Positions 41,413 to 50,591 of a stretch of 64,000 nt of DNA are shown here, piece by piece. The stretch is taken from NCBI RefSeq assembly GCF_003351145.1, contig NZ_QQSV01000001.1, positions 434,001-498,000 on the forward strand, given 5' to 3'. The translations under genes were made by a program, and so were the position numbers. Numbering within the stretch: position 1 is the first letter of the stretch; the number at the start of each line of letters is the position of its first letter. Under the pieces are notes generated by a model that did no database searches, was not told the origin of the DNA, and saw only the letters and a program-made list of their open reading frames with translations. This stretch comes from Meiothermus sp. QL-1 (GTDB lineage Bacteria; Deinococcota; Deinococci; Deinococcales; Thermaceae).

Positions 41413-42060
41413 TCAGCCCAGGCGGAGCTCGGGCAGGCCGGCCACCAGGTGCTCGTCGTGGGTGGCGACCACGAGGGCGGTATCCAGCTCGCGGCTAAGG
41501 GAGAGCATCAGCTCCATGACCCGCTCGGCGTTGCGCCGGTCCAGGCTGCCGGTGGGCTCATCGGCCAGGAGGAGGCGAGGGCGGTTGTAGAGGGCTCGAG
41601 CCAGCGCCACCCGCTGGCGCTCCCCTCCGGAGAGGGCCTTGGGCCGGAGGTGGGCCCGCTCTTCCAGCCCCACCCGGGCCAGCAGCGCCATCCCCCAGGC
41701 CCGGTCCACCCGGCCGGCCAGGTACCCTGGGACCAGCACGTTTTCCAGGGCGGTGAGTTCGGGCTGCAGGTAGGCGTGCTGAAAAACCAGCCCTACGGTC
41801 CCGAGCCGCCTTCGGGCCAGCCGCTCCTCGCCCTGGCCCCGGATGCTCACTCCCTCCCAGCGCACCTCCCCCTCCTGCAAGGCTAGAAGGCCCGCCAGAA
41901 GGTGCAGCAGGGTGGTCTTGCCGCTGCCCGATGGGCCCAGCACGGTCCGCACCTGGCCTCTGTGCAGGGTAAGGTCCAGCCCACGGAAGAGCTCCACCTC
42001 ACCATAGCGAAAACCGAGGCCTGTAGCTTCTAAAACCGGAGTGTTACATGCTATTGGCAA
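41413..42060 (-). CDS. ABC transporter ATP-binding protein (LolD/MacB type), orphan
   Basis: A 215-residue ATPase: Walker A GPSGSGKTT (about 40), Q-loop LVFQHAYLQPEL, signature LSGGERQRVALARAL, Walker B RLLLADEPTGSLD and H-loop VVATHDEH. The LolD/MacB/FtsE branch fits best. No permease gene is adjacent. The only suitable start is TTG at 42060, since no in-frame ATG or GTG precedes the A-loop aromatic (FRYGE); this start is uncertain and has no clear ribosome-binding site. Confidence 0.85.
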   Translation of the reverse strand: MPIACNTPVLEATGLGFRYGEVELFRGLDLTLHRGQVRTVLGPSGSGKTTLLHLLAGLLALQEGEVRWEGVSIRGQGEERLARRRLGTVGLVFQHAYLQPELTALENVLVPGYLAGRVDRAWGMALLARVGLEERAHLRPKALSGGERQRVALARALYNRPRLLLADEPTGSLDRRNAERVMELMLSLSRELDTALVVATHDEHLVAGLPELRLG

Positions 42061-42083
42061 ACCGTTACGCCCCCTAGTAGAGT
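42054..42083 (+). promoter_or_regulatory. Promoter of the Crp-family regulator gene
   Basis: TTGGCA (42054-42059), 18-base spacer, TAGAGT (42078-42083), seven bases before the ATG at 42091. It favours that start over an in-frame GTG at 42082, which lies inside the -10 box. Confidence 0.65.
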
Positions 42084-42090
42084 GTACCTG

Positions 42091-42768
42091 ATGTTGGCGG
42101 ACACCCAGGTGCTGGCCAAGACCCCCCTTTTCCAGGGGGTGCCTCCCCAGGCCCTCGAGGTCGCCCGGGAAGCCTTTGTCAGCCGCAAATACCCGGCCGG
42201 CAAGAAAATCTTCGAGGCTGGGGACATGGGCGCGGCGCTCTACATCGTGCAAAGCGGGCAGGTGCGCATCTACCGCACCTACCTGGATGGCCGGGAGCGC
42301 ATGTTCGCCTATCTGGGCCCAGGCGAGGTCTTCGGCGAGATGAGCCTGCTGGACGACCAGCCCCGCAGCGCCTCGGCTGAGACCACCATAGACTCGGTGC
42401 TCCTGGTGCTGTACCAGGACGCCTACTGGAGCCTGGTGCGCAGGTGGCCCGAGATTCTGCACAACCTGGCCACCATCCTGGCCCGCCGGTTGCGCGAGGC
42501 CGACCTCGAGCTGGAGGTGCTCTCCTTCGAGGAGGCCCGGGGCCGGGTGGCCTACGCCCTGACCAAGCTGCGCAAGCAGCGCTACGGCGATGGTACCCGG
42601 ATGAAGCTCACCCACCAGGAGCTGGCCCAGCTTTCGGGCACCAGCCGCGAGACCGTGACCCGGGTGCTCCACGCTTTGCGGGAGGAGCAGCTCGTGCGGG
42701 TGGGCTCGGGCTACATAGAGATTCTGGACCCGGCCGGCCTGGAAGAGGTCCTCTTTGGGCTGCGCTGA
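42091..42768 (+). CDS. Crp/Fnr-family transcription regulator
   Basis: A 225-residue regulator. The N-terminal cyclic-nucleotide-binding beta-roll (about 10-125) has GEVFGEMSLLDDQPRSASAET, which includes the RSA-type phosphate-binding segment that favours cyclic AMP binding. A helical hinge leads to a C-terminal winged helix with TRMKLTHQELAQLSGTSRETVTRVLHAL. No cysteine cluster is seen, so not an oxygen-sensing Fnr. First gene of crp-comB-arginase; a probable leaderless mRNA. Confidence 0.9.
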   Translation: MLADTQVLAKTPLFQGVPPQALEVAREAFVSRKYPAGKKIFEAGDMGAALYIVQSGQVRIYRTYLDGRERMFAYLGPGEVFGEMSLLDDQPRSASAETTIDSVLLVLYQDAYWSLVRRWPEILHNLATILARRLREADLELEVLSFEEARGRVAYALTKLRKQRYGDGTRMKLTHQELAQLSGTSRETVTRVLHALREEQLVRVGSGYIEILDPAGLEEVLFGLR

Positions 42769-42777
42769 GGACGCCGT

Positions 42778-43515
42778 ATGCGCTTGCGGGTAGACTTGGT
42801 GCCCCAAGAGGGCCTCAGCTATCTGGACGTGGTGCTGGTGGTGGATGTGATCCGGGCCACCACCACCGCCGCGGCTTTTTTGGAAGCGGGGGCCCGGGCG
42901 CTCTACCTGACCCCCAGCCTCGAGAGCGCCCGAGCCTTCCGCGACAGCGATGTGGTGCTGGCCGGGGAGGAGGGAGGGCTTAGGCCGGCGGGCTTTGACT
43001 ACGGCAACTCTCCCCGCGAGGCCCGCGAGGCCCCGGTGGGGGGGAAGATCGTGGTGATGAGCACCACCAACGGCACCCGCACAGCCCACCTGGCCGCCCG
43101 CAGCGCCAAGCACGTGCTTCTGGCCTCGCTCTACAACGCCCATGCCGCAGCCCGCCTGGCCCACCAGCTCGCCACTGAGGAGGTGGCCATCCTTTGCGCG
43201 GGCAAGGAGGGCCGGATCGGCCTGGATGACGTCTATACCGCTGGGGTGCTGGCCGAGTACCTGCAAATTATGGGCTCGTACGAGCTGGAGGATGGAGCCC
43301 TCATCGCCCTCACCACCCGCCGCACCTACCCCGACCCCCTGGAGCCCCTGAGCCTTTCGGCCGCGGCAGGGGCGCTGCGGCAGGTGGGCCTCGAAGCCGA
43401 CGTCCCCTTCTGCGCCCAGGTGGCGGTCTCGCCCGCGGTGGGCATGCTCTCGGGCCGGGTGGGGGAGGCCCTTATCTTCGAGCGGGTGCAGCACCCGGTG
43501 GCCCCCCAGGCCTGA
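42778..43515 (+). CDS. comB: 2-phosphosulfolactate phosphatase family protein (ComB)
   Basis: A 245-residue protein of the ComB family: [14 protein letters not shown] near the N-terminus and MSTTNGTRT in the middle are family signatures for metal and substrate binding. In methanogens ComB makes sulfolactate for coenzyme M; bacteria like this one carry the family without coenzyme M, so the true substrate is uncertain. It starts nine bases after the crp stop. Confidence 0.88.
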   Translation: MRLRVDLVPQEGLSYLDVVLVVDVIRATTTAAAFLEAGARALYLTPSLESARAFRDSDVVLAGEEGGLRPAGFDYGNSPREAREAPVGGKIVVMSTTNGTRTAHLAARSAKHVLLASLYNAHAAARLAHQLATEEVAILCAGKEGRIGLDDVYTAGVLAEYLQIMGSYELEDGALIALTTRRTYPDPLEPLSLSAAAGALRQVGLEADVPFCAQVAVSPAVGMLSGRVGEALIFERVQHPVAPQA

Positions 43516-43519
43516 GCAT

Positions 43520-44419
43520 ATGAGGCCGGTCGCCATCCTAGGGGTGCCCATGGACCTCGGCCAGGGGCGGCGGGGGGTGGACATGGGGCCCAGCGCCCTG
43601 CGCTACGGCCGTTTGCAGGAGTTGCTGGAGGGGCTGGGCTACGCGGTGGAGGACTATGGCGATGTGCGGGTGCCGGTGGTGGAGAGCCTGCGCCGCCAGG
43701 GCCACGGGGCTCCTGGGGGACTGGGCTACCTCGAGGCCATCCGCCTGGCCTGCCTGGAGGTGCTGGAGGTTTTGCACCAGATGCCCGAGGAGGTCTTCCC
43801 CATCGTTTTGGGGGGCGACCACTCCATCGCCATGGGTTCGGTGGCAGGGGCCAGCCGGGGGGAGCGGGTGGGGGTCATCTGGGTGGATGCCCACGCCGAC
43901 TTCAATACCCCCGAGACCAGCCCCAGCGGCAACATCCACGGGATGCCGCTGGCCCACCTGTGCGGCCTGGGCGACCCGCGCCTGGTTCATCTGGGGGGGC
44001 CCGGGCCCAGGGTGCGCCCGGAGGATGTGGTGCTCATCGGTGTTCGCAGCCTGGACGCGGGGGAGGTGGGCCTGCTGCGCGAGCGGGGGGTGACGGTCTA
44101 CACCATGAAGGAGATCGACATGATGGGCATCCCGGCCATCGCCGAGGCGGTGGCCCAGCGAATGCGGGGCTTCCGCCGGGTGCACCTCTCGCTGGACGCC
44201 GATGTGCTGGACCCGGAGATCGCCCCCGGGGTGGGCACGCCGGTGGCGGGGGGCCTGACCTACCGCGAGGCCCACCTGCTGATGGAGCTTTTCTACGACG
44301 CGGGCATGGTCACCAGCCTCGACCTGGTCGAGGTCAACCCTATCCTGGACGTGGCCAACCGCACCGCGCGGATGATGGTGGAGCTGGCAGGGAGCCTTTT
44401 GGGAAAGAGGATTTACTAG
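43520..44419 (+). CDS. rocF: Arginase
   Basis: A 299-residue ureohydrolase splitting arginine to ornithine and urea. The dimanganese ligands are in GGDHS (about 96-100), DAHADFN (about 120) and SLDADVLDP (about 225). ETSPSGNIHGMPLA is the arginase-type substrate loop that separates it from agmatinase. Four bases after comB, so co-transcribed with crp and comB. Confidence 0.95.
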   Translation: MRPVAILGVPMDLGQGRRGVDMGPSALRYGRLQELLEGLGYAVEDYGDVRVPVVESLRRQGHGAPGGLGYLEAIRLACLEVLEVLHQMPEEVFPIVLGGDHSIAMGSVAGASRGERVGVIWVDAHADFNTPETSPSGNIHGMPLAHLCGLGDPRLVHLGGPGPRVRPEDVVLIGVRSLDAGEVGLLRERGVTVYTMKEIDMMGIPAIAEAVAQRMRGFRRVHLSLDADVLDPEIAPGVGTPVAGGLTYREAHLLMELFYDAGMVTSLDLVEVNPILDVANRTARMMVELAGSLLGKRIY

Positions 44420-44444
44420 CCGGGCCCGGTATAGTGGGGCAGGT

Positions 44445-45512
44445 ATGACCGATATTCGCCTCACCGAGGAAGGTTGGCAGGCTGTAATCGCCGACGGTTT
44501 TACCTTCGAAAACGTGGCCCGGCTGGCCCGGGCCTATGCGGTTTACTTGCTGGGGCGCGGGGGCCAGAGGGCGGTGGTGGGCTACGACACCCGCTTCCTG
44601 AGCGCCCGTTTTGCCCAGCGGGTGGCCGAGGTGCTGGTGGGCTGTGGCCTCGAGGTGCACCTGGCCAAAGGCTACCTGCCCACCCCAGCCCTGGCCTTCG
44701 CCCTGCGGCATCTGGGGGCCGACGGGGGTGTGATGGTGACGGGAGGTGCCCGACCGGCGGAGTACGCCGGCCTGGTTTTCCTGGACCGGGACGGGGGGGG
44801 GCTGGCCGCGGAGGCGCGGGCCCTCCTGGAGGACCGGTTGGGCCAGCCTGCCCCCGAGGGCCAGGGCCGGCTCCAGGTGCTGGATGTGCGCAAGGCCTAC
44901 TACCAGGCGCTTTTGGCCCCGCTCGACCTGGAAGCGCTCCGGGCCTATTCGGGGGTGGTCTACCACGAGACGATGGGGGGGGCCACCGCCGGCTGGTTCT
45001 CGGGCTTGGTTAAGGAAGCGGGGCTGGGGCTGGAGCTGCGGGAGCTGCACGCGGTGCCCGATGCCCTTTTCTACGGCGTGGTCCCGAGCCCTGAGCCCCA
45101 GAACCTCTTCACCCTTACTGCCCTCCTCAAGGTTGAGCAGGAGCCCACCTTGGCCCTGATCCACGACGGCGATGGTAGCCGGCTTGGGGTGGGGCTGGCC
45201 GGCGGGCGGCTCCTCTCGGCGGAGGAGGTGGCGGCTTTGCTGGTCTTCCACCTCTACCACAAGGGCCGGCGGGGCAAGGTGGTCTGGCCGAAGGAGGGGG
45301 GTCTGGTCGAAGGGGTAGCCCGGAGGCTGGGGCTGGAGGTGGTGCGGGCAGGGCCGTGCCAGGAAGGGGTGCTGCTTGGGGGCGATGGCACCGGCCGCCT
45401 CTACTTCGGCCACCCCCAGAGCGACGGCCTGCAGGCGGGGGTGTTGCTCCTGGAGCTCTTGGCCCGCCGTGGCCAGGGCCTGGGGGCGCTCCTGGCCGGC
45501 CTGGTAGAATGA
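44445..45512 (+). CDS. Degenerate phosphohexomutase-like protein
   Basis: A 355-residue member of the alpha-D-phosphohexomutase superfamily (usually 440-480). The catalytic loop, normally TASHNPxxxNG, reads TGGARPAEYAG (about 101-111): the phosphoserine is Gly and the His and Asn are replaced. The metal loop DGDxDR reads DGDGSR. A sugar-loop remnant GGDGTGR remains, and the C-terminal phosphate-binding domain is missing. It probably has no mutase activity; a binding or regulatory role is possible. TATAGT lies nine bases before the ATG. Confidence 0.8.
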   Translation: MTDIRLTEEGWQAVIADGFTFENVARLARAYAVYLLGRGGQRAVVGYDTRFLSARFAQRVAEVLVGCGLEVHLAKGYLPTPALAFALRHLGADGGVMVTGGARPAEYAGLVFLDRDGGGLAAEARALLEDRLGQPAPEGQGRLQVLDVRKAYYQALLAPLDLEALRAYSGVVYHETMGGATAGWFSGLVKEAGLGLELRELHAVPDALFYGVVPSPEPQNLFTLTALLKVEQEPTLALIHDGDGSRLGVGLAGGRLLSAEEVAALLVFHLYHKGRRGKVVWPKEGGLVEGVARRLGLEVVRAGPCQEGVLLGGDGTGRLYFGHPQSDGLQAGVLLLELLARRGQGLGALLAGLVE

Positions 45513-45521
45513 GGCCCGGCG

Positions 45522-46238
45522 ATGAAGCCCAGCATTAGCGTGGTGGTGCCGGCCCGCAACGAGGAGGAGTACATCGGGCCCTGCCTGGAGTCCATCCTGC
45601 AGCAAGAACCCCGGCCCGATGAGGTCATCGTGGTGGACAACGGCTCCACCGACCGCACCGCCGAGATTGCCCGGCGTTTGGGGGTGCGGGTGGTCTACCA
45701 GCCCAATCCAGGCCTCCACATCGCGCGCCAGACCGGGCTCGAGGCCGCCCAGGGCGAGGTGGTGGCGGCCACCGACGCCGACTGCCGGGTGGAGCCGGGC
45801 TGGGTGGCGGCCATCCAGGAGGCCTTTTGCGACCCTGAGGTGGTGGAGGCCTACGGCCCCCTGGAGTTTTACGATGGGCCCCTTTTCGACCGGCTCCTCT
45901 CCCGCTATGGCTACCCCTTGTTCCTGGCCCTCATGGACCGGCTGGGCCAGCCCAACGCCGCCGGGGGCAACCACGCGGTGCGGCGGCAGGTGGCCCTGGA
46001 GGTGGGGGGCTACGACGTGCCCTTTGGCGAGGATTTGCGCCTGATGCAGAAGCTCAGGCAAAAAGGCCGCATCGTCTACACCCCCAAGGCCCGGGTGCTC
46101 ACCTCGGGGCGGCGCCTGAAGCGGGGGCGATGGAAGATGTACGGCGTGCACCTCAAGAACATCTGGGCCCGCCTGCGGGGGCTGCCGCAGGACTACGGCC
46201 CGGACTACTATGCCGACCGGGAGCGGCCCGGGCGCTAG
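45522..46238 (+). CDS. Glycosyltransferase family 2
   Basis: A 238-residue GT-A enzyme: SVVVPARNEEEYIGPCLESIL at the N-terminus, nucleotide-sugar motifs VVDNGSTDRT and TDADCRVEPGW (the DxD-type metal site), and FGEDLRLMQKLRQKG with the catalytic base. No membrane segment. It is nine bases after the degenerate phosphohexomutase and four before the deacetylase, so the three form a likely envelope-polysaccharide operon. Confidence 0.9.
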   Translation: MKPSISVVVPARNEEEYIGPCLESILQQEPRPDEVIVVDNGSTDRTAEIARRLGVRVVYQPNPGLHIARQTGLEAAQGEVVAATDADCRVEPGWVAAIQEAFCDPEVVEAYGPLEFYDGPLFDRLLSRYGYPLFLALMDRLGQPNAAGGNHAVRRQVALEVGGYDVPFGEDLRLMQKLRQKGRIVYTPKARVLTSGRRLKRGRWKMYGVHLKNIWARLRGLPQDYGPDYYADRERPGR

Positions 46239-46241
46239 GGG

Positions 46242-47411
46242 GTGGCGGTGGAGCTGCTGGCGCTTTTGCTCGCCGCCTACCTGGCCGCCGACCTGCTCTA
46301 CCGCTGGATGGGGGTGGGGGCCATTGCCTGGGGCCACCGGGGCCGCCCCCAGGTGGCCCTCACCTTCGACGACGGGCCCGGCCCCCACACCGAGGCCATT
46401 CTGGCCCGCTTGCGGGAGCATGGGGTGAAGGCCACCTTCTTCGTGCTGGGGGTACAGGCGCGGAAGTACCCCCATCTCCTGGAAAGGCTCCGGGCTGAAG
46501 GGCACCAGGTCGAGTCGCACGGGGAGGTGCACCGCCCGGCCTTCTGGCTTCTACCCTGGCAGGAGGCCCGGCAGATCCGGGCAGTCCCGGGCCGCTACTA
46601 CCGTCCGCCCCATGGCATCCACACCCCCTGGACCCGCCTCCTGGCAGGGTGGGCCGGCAAGCGGGTGGCCCTGTGGGACCTGGAGTCGCGCGACTGGACC
46701 CGGGAAGACCCCAAGGCCCTAGCTGAGCGGGTTGTTTTCTGGTGCCGGCCAGGCTCTATCATCCTCTTGCACGACAACGAACGCTTCCCGGCTACTTTGG
46801 CCATCCTGGACGAGATTCTTCCGCGCCTCAAGGCCCTGGGCTACCAGATGGTGCGCCTGGACGAGCTGGAAGCCCGGCCCCTTTCCTGGCGCGAGGGGCT
46901 GATGCGGGCCAGCCAGGGCAGCCACGAGCGTTATTTCATCAAGAACAGGGTGATGCGGCTTGGCCTGGGGCCCTTCGACTACCTGGCGGTAAGCCCTTGC
47001 GCCTTCCCAGGGCCCAGCCAGCCCGGGCTGCGCAAGGGAGAGCCCAGCCTCGAGGTGCACCTCGACTCGGTGCGCACCCCGGCCATGACCCAGGTGCAGC
47101 TTTTGCGCCAGGGGCGGCGGGGCTTTACCCTGCTGGCCGAGTACCTGAAGCAGCACCCCGAGATCCGGGGGGTCTGGGGCATCTCCCAGGCCGCTACGGG
47201 CCTCAGGGTCTTTGGCTTCCGCCTGGCGCCGGTTACCCTGTGGCAGCGCCTGGTCTACGGTGCGGCCAGCACCTGGTTTTTGTGGCTTTACAGGGGTGAG
47301 GCCCCCAAGCGCGGGGTGCCCATCGCCCAGCTCGGCTACAGCCCCCGCGAAGAGTTCCTGGCGCGCTGGGATAAGTCCCCAGCGGAGGCTGAAGGTAGCT
47401 TATCCCCCTAG
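46242..47411 (+). CDS. Polysaccharide deacetylase fused to a YkoP-like domain
   Basis: A 389-residue protein. A short N-terminal membrane helix precedes a NodB domain (about 35-200): TFDDGPGP, the metal-binding H-x3-H in SHGEVHRP, RPPHG and ILLHDN are all present, so it should be active. From about 215 on comes a second domain (LGPFDYLAVSPCAF..., YLKQHPEIRGVWGIS) that I take as YkoP-like, of unknown function. GTG start at 46242; GTG 46248 is possible. It likely trims acetyl groups from a surface glycan. Confidence 0.82.
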   Translation: MAVELLALLLAAYLAADLLYRWMGVGAIAWGHRGRPQVALTFDDGPGPHTEAILARLREHGVKATFFVLGVQARKYPHLLERLRAEGHQVESHGEVHRPAFWLLPWQEARQIRAVPGRYYRPPHGIHTPWTRLLAGWAGKRVALWDLESRDWTREDPKALAERVVFWCRPGSIILLHDNERFPATLAILDEILPRLKALGYQMVRLDELEARPLSWREGLMRASQGSHERYFIKNRVMRLGLGPFDYLAVSPCAFPGPSQPGLRKGEPSLEVHLDSVRTPAMTQVQLLRQGRRGFTLLAEYLKQHPEIRGVWGISQAATGLRVFGFRLAPVTLWQRLVYGAASTWFLWLYRGEAPKRGVPIAQLGYSPREEFLARWDKSPAEAEGSLSP

Positions 47412-47418
47412 GAAGCCA

Positions 47419-47437
47419 GGGGTAAACCCCGTATCCT
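47419..47437 (+). promoter_or_regulatory. pdxS promoter region with GGGGTAAACCCC dyad
   Basis: TATCCT (47432-47437) can serve as -10. The dyad GGGGT-AA-ACCCC (47419-47430) lies directly upstream, between -10 and the expected -35, where an operator would work. No regulator is known. Confidence 0.35.
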
Positions 47438-47455
47438 AGGTGGTTGGAGGAAGGA

Positions 47456-48337
47456 ATGGAGAAAGGAACCCTGCGGGTCAAAACCGGATTCGCCGAGATG
47501 TTCAAGGGGGGCGTGATCATGGACGTGGTCAACGCCCAGCAGGCCGAGATTGCCCAGGAGGCTGGGGCGGTGGCGGTGATGGCGCTGGAGCGCGTTCCCG
47601 CCGATATTCGTGCCCAGGGCGGCGTGGCCCGCATGTCTGACCCCAAGCTGATCAAGGAGATTATGGCTGCGGTCTCCATCCCGGTGATGGCCAAGTGCCG
47701 CATCGGCCACTTTGTGGAGGCCCAGATCCTGGAGGCCATCGGGGTGGATTTCATCGACGAGTCGGAGGTGCTCACCCCAGCCGATGAGTCCTTCCACATC
47801 GACAAGCACGCCTTTAAGGTGCCCTTCGTTTGCGGGGCCACCGATATCGGCGAGGCCCTGCGCCGCATCGCCGAGGGGGCCGCGATGATCCGCACCAAGG
47901 GCGAGGCTGGCACCGGCAACGTGGTGGAGGCGGTGCGGCACGCCCGCAAGGTGCTCGGGGGCATCCGGCAGATCCAGGCCACCCCCCGCGAGGAGCTGAT
48001 GACCCTGGCCAAGAACCTGGGGGCCCCCTATGAGCTGGTGCTCTGGGTGCACGAGCACGGGCGGCTGCCGGTGGTCAACTTCGCCGCGGGCGGGGTGGCC
48101 ACCCCTGCCGACGCTGCGCTCATGATGCAGCTTGGGATGGACGGGGTTTTTGTGGGTTCGGGGATTTTCAAGTCGGGCGACCCGCGCAAACGGGCCCGGG
48201 CCATCGTGCGGGCGGTGACCCACTACAACAACCCCGAGGTGCTGGCCGAGGTCTCCGAAGACCTGGGCGAGCCCATGGTCGGCATCAACCTGGACTACCT
48301 CTCCGAGGAGGAGCGGCTCGCCCGGCGGGGCTGGTAG
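47456..48337 (+). CDS. pdxS: Pyridoxal 5'-phosphate synthase subunit PdxS
   Basis: A 293-residue TIM-barrel that builds PLP from ribose 5-phosphate, glyceraldehyde 3-phosphate and ammonia supplied by Pdx[18 protein letters not shown], the catalytic lysine in [10 protein letters not shown] (about residue 81), and [10 protein letters not shown] (second lysine) are present. The start at 47456 follows GGAGGAAGG. pdxT is not next to it; the next gene is convergent recJ, overlapping by 43 bases. Confidence 0.97.
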   Translation: MEKGTLRVKTGFAEMFKGGVIMDVVNAQQAEIAQEAGAVAVMALERVPADIRAQGGVARMSDPKLIKEIMAAVSIPVMAKCRIGHFVEAQILEAIGVDFIDESEVLTPADESFHIDKHAFKVPFVCGATDIGEALRRIAEGAAMIRTKGEAGTGNVVEAVRHARKVLGGIRQIQATPREELMTLAKNLGAPYELVLWVHEHGRLPVVNFAAGGVATPADAALMMQLGMDGVFVGSGIFKSGDPRKRARAIVRAVTHYNNPEVLAEVSEDLGEPMVGINLDYLSEEERLARRGW

Positions 48338-50286
48338 ACCGCGGCGGCCAGGGTCTGCCAGTAGCGCTCGAGGCTGTGCCCCAAAAGCGCCGCCAGCCCC
48401 GAACGGTAGGCGGAGACCACCTGCCGCCCCAAAGCTCCCAGGATGGGATTGGGGTGGGTTTCCAGTTCCTCCAGCGCCTTCTCCGAAAGGGCCAGGAAGA
48501 CCCGGGGGGGGCGGCAGGGGGTGGGTGGGAGGCTGAACCAGTAAGCGGCCTCCTCGGGGGGTACCACCTCGACGCCCTGAGCCCTGAACCAGGAGGCCCC
48601 CTCGGGCCGCACGTACACCCGGGCTTTTTCCGTCAGGGCCCGGGTTAGTCCCTGGCGGAAGGGCACCGGCAGGGCCCAGACCTCCCCTAAAGCCCCCTCG
48701 GGCAGGGCCTCCCGGTAGGCCTCGGCCCGGAGTTCCAGATACTCCTCCCCGTTCCACCGGTTGAGAACCAGTTCGGCGGCCAGCTCTACTTGCTCGGGCA
48801 GGTTTTCCCCGCTATCGCGCCAGCGCACCACCCGCAGGCCGCCCAGGCGGAAGGCGAGGTGCCGGCCCTCGCTCAGGGTGCGCACCCCTTCGGGCCGCCC
48901 CCGCAGATAGAAGAGGGGCTTGGGGTTGCCCTCCCCGGTGGGCTCCAGGAGCTCTAAGGCCCGGTACAGCCCTCCTAAGTCTTCCCCCTCCAGCCAGCCG
49001 TCGAGCAGAATCTCGGGCACGGGCGCAGGGAACCGGCCCACGTACGCCTGGACCGAGCGGGTGAAGGCGGGAATCTCGGCTTCCTCGATGGCAAAGCCGG
49101 CCGCCTGGGCGTGCCCGCCAAAGCGCTTCAGGTGGGCCCTGGCGTGCTGCAGGGCCCCCACCGCGCTGATGCCGGGGGTGGAGCGCACCGAGCCCTTGCC
49201 CTGGGCGATGATGAAGACCGGCTTGTGGTGCCGCTCCAAGAGCCGGCTGGCCACGATGCCCATCACCCCGGGGTGGCCCTCAGGGTCGTGGAGGACCAAA
49301 GCCGGGAGGGAAGGGTCGAGCTGGGCCTCCAGGCGAGCCAGCATGGCCTCCTCGATGCGCTGGCGTTCGGTGTTGAGGCGGTTCAGGGTCTCGGTTAGCA
49401 GGGGAATCCGCGCCGGGTCCTCGCTGGTGAGGAGCTCCAGGGCCAGCTCGGCCTGGCCCAGCCGCGAGGCCGCGTTGAGGCGGGGGGCGATGCGAAAGGC
49501 CACCTCGTGGGCGCTGTAGGCGCGGCAGTGCTTCCGGGCCAGCTCCCTGAGCCCCGGATGGGCCGATTCCCTGAGGCGGCGCAGGCCCTCCTGGACCAGG
49601 GCCCGGTTGAAGCCCTGCAGAGGGGCCACGTCGGCGATGGTGCCGATGGCGGCCAGGTCGGCGTACTCGAGGGGAGGAGGCAGCCCCAGCAGGTCGTGCA
49701 CCTGCCACAAAAGCAGAAAGGCCACCCCTGCCCCGGTGGGGTGGGGCTGGCCCTGGAGGGCGGGCGAGAGGGCAGGGTGCACGATGAGGCCGGGGGGCGG
49801 GGTGGGGCCTGGGGTGTGGTGGTCGGTGACCACCACCGAGAGGCCGTTCTCGGCCAGCTCTTTTAGCTCGGCGTGGTTGGTGATGCCGCAATCCACCGTG
49901 ATAAAGAGCTCGCAGGCCTCCAGGTGCTCGGGCACCCGGTCCATCAGGACCCCGTAGCCCTCCTCCAGGCGATGGGGAATGAAGGGGTGGACACAGGCCC
50001 CGAGGTTTTCGAGCCCCTTGAGCAGGATGGCCGTACCGGTGAGGCCGTCGGCGTCGTAGTCGCCGTGGACGCGGATGCGCTCGCCCCGCTCCAGGGCCTG
50101 AAGGAGTCGCTTGGCGGCGCTTTCCAGGTTTGGGAGGGGCAACGGCGCGAGAGGCGGGAAGAGGTCTGCTTTTCCCCGGAAGCCCCGGTTCCACAGCACC
50201 GCGGCGGCCAGAGGGGGGATGGCGAGCTCCTCCACCAGGCGCCGGAGCTCCTCCGAAGGAGGCCAGGGGCGGAACCTCCAGCTCAT
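48295..50286 (-). CDS. recJ: Single-stranded-DNA-specific exonuclease RecJ
   Basis: A 663-residue 5'-3' exonuclease of recombination and repair. DHH-domain motifs: [12 protein letters not shown] (about 72-83), [28 protein letters not shown]1 motif: [13 protein letters not shown] (about 390). A C-terminal OB-fold and a further extension of about 180 residues follow. The last 14 codons lie over the 3' end of pdxS. ATGA overlap with lapA upstream. Confidence 0.96.
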   Translation of the reverse strand: MSWRFRPWPPSEELRRLVEELAIPPLAAAVLWNRGFRGKADLFPPLAPLPLPNLESAAKRLLQALERGERIRVHGDYDADGLTGTAILLKGLENLGACVHPFIPHRLEEGYGVLMDRVPEHLEACELFITVDCGITNHAELKELAENGLSVVVTDHHTPGPTPPPGLIVHPALSPALQGQPHPTGAGVAFLLLWQVHDLLGLPPPLEYADLAAIGTIADVAPLQGFNRALVQEGLRRLRESAHPGLRELARKHCRAYSAHEVAFRIAPRLNAASRLGQAELALELLTSEDPARIPLLTETLNRLNTERQRIEEAMLARLEAQLDPSLPALVLHDPEGHPGVMGIVASRLLERHHKPVFIIAQGKGSVRSTPGISAVGALQHARAHLKRFGGHAQAAGFAIEEAEIPAFTRSVQAYVGRFPAPVPEILLDGWLEGEDLGGLYRALELLEPTGEGNPKPLFYLRGRPEGVRTLSEGRHLAFRLGGLRVVRWRDSGENLPEQVELAAELVLNRWNGEEYLELRAEAYREALPEGALGEVWALPVPFRQGLTRALTEKARVYVRPEGASWFRAQGVEVVPPEEAAYWFSLPPTPCRPPRVFLALSEKALEELETHPNPILGALGRQVVSAYRSGLAALLGHSLERYWQTLAAAVYQPRRASRSSSER

Positions 50287-50591
50287 AGGCGGTCGGGAAT
50301 GACCGGGGTTTCCTCGGGGTGCTGCCTCTTGAGGGCCTCGAGTTCGGCGCGCACCTGCTTGAGCTCGCGGTGGCGCTGGCGCAAAGCGGCCTGTGCCCCC
50401 AGCCAGCCCGAGAGCACATAAAGGCCCATCACCACGAGGCCCAGCCCAAAGGCGGCCAGCACCAGAAAGGCCACGTGCACCGGCCCCCAGGGGCTCCCCA
50501 GGAGGAGGTTGGGTTCTAAGGTGTAGAGCCCCCAGGTACCGGCGGCCACCGCCAGCACAACCAGAAAGGCCAGCCCGCTCAGCGCCCTCAT
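50283..50591 (-). CDS. LapA-domain small membrane protein
   Basis: A 102-residue protein with two membrane helices (about 5-22 and 40-62) and a C-terminal charged coiled-coil (RQRHRELKQVRAELEALKRQ). This is the layout of the LapA/YciS (DUF1049) family, known in E. coli with LapB for LPS assembly control. Overlaps hisA upstream and recJ downstream by four bases each (ATGA). Confidence 0.75.
   Translation of the reverse strand: MRALSGLAFLVVLAVAAGTWGLYTLEPNLLLGSPWGPVHVAFLVLAAFGLGLVVMGLYVLSGWLGAQAALRQRHRELKQVRAELEALKRQHPEETPVIPDRL

Noticed and set aside
42778-43515. Coenzyme M biosynthesis from comB
   Set aside because: No other coenzyme M gene is present and the lineage does not need it; only the family name is kept.
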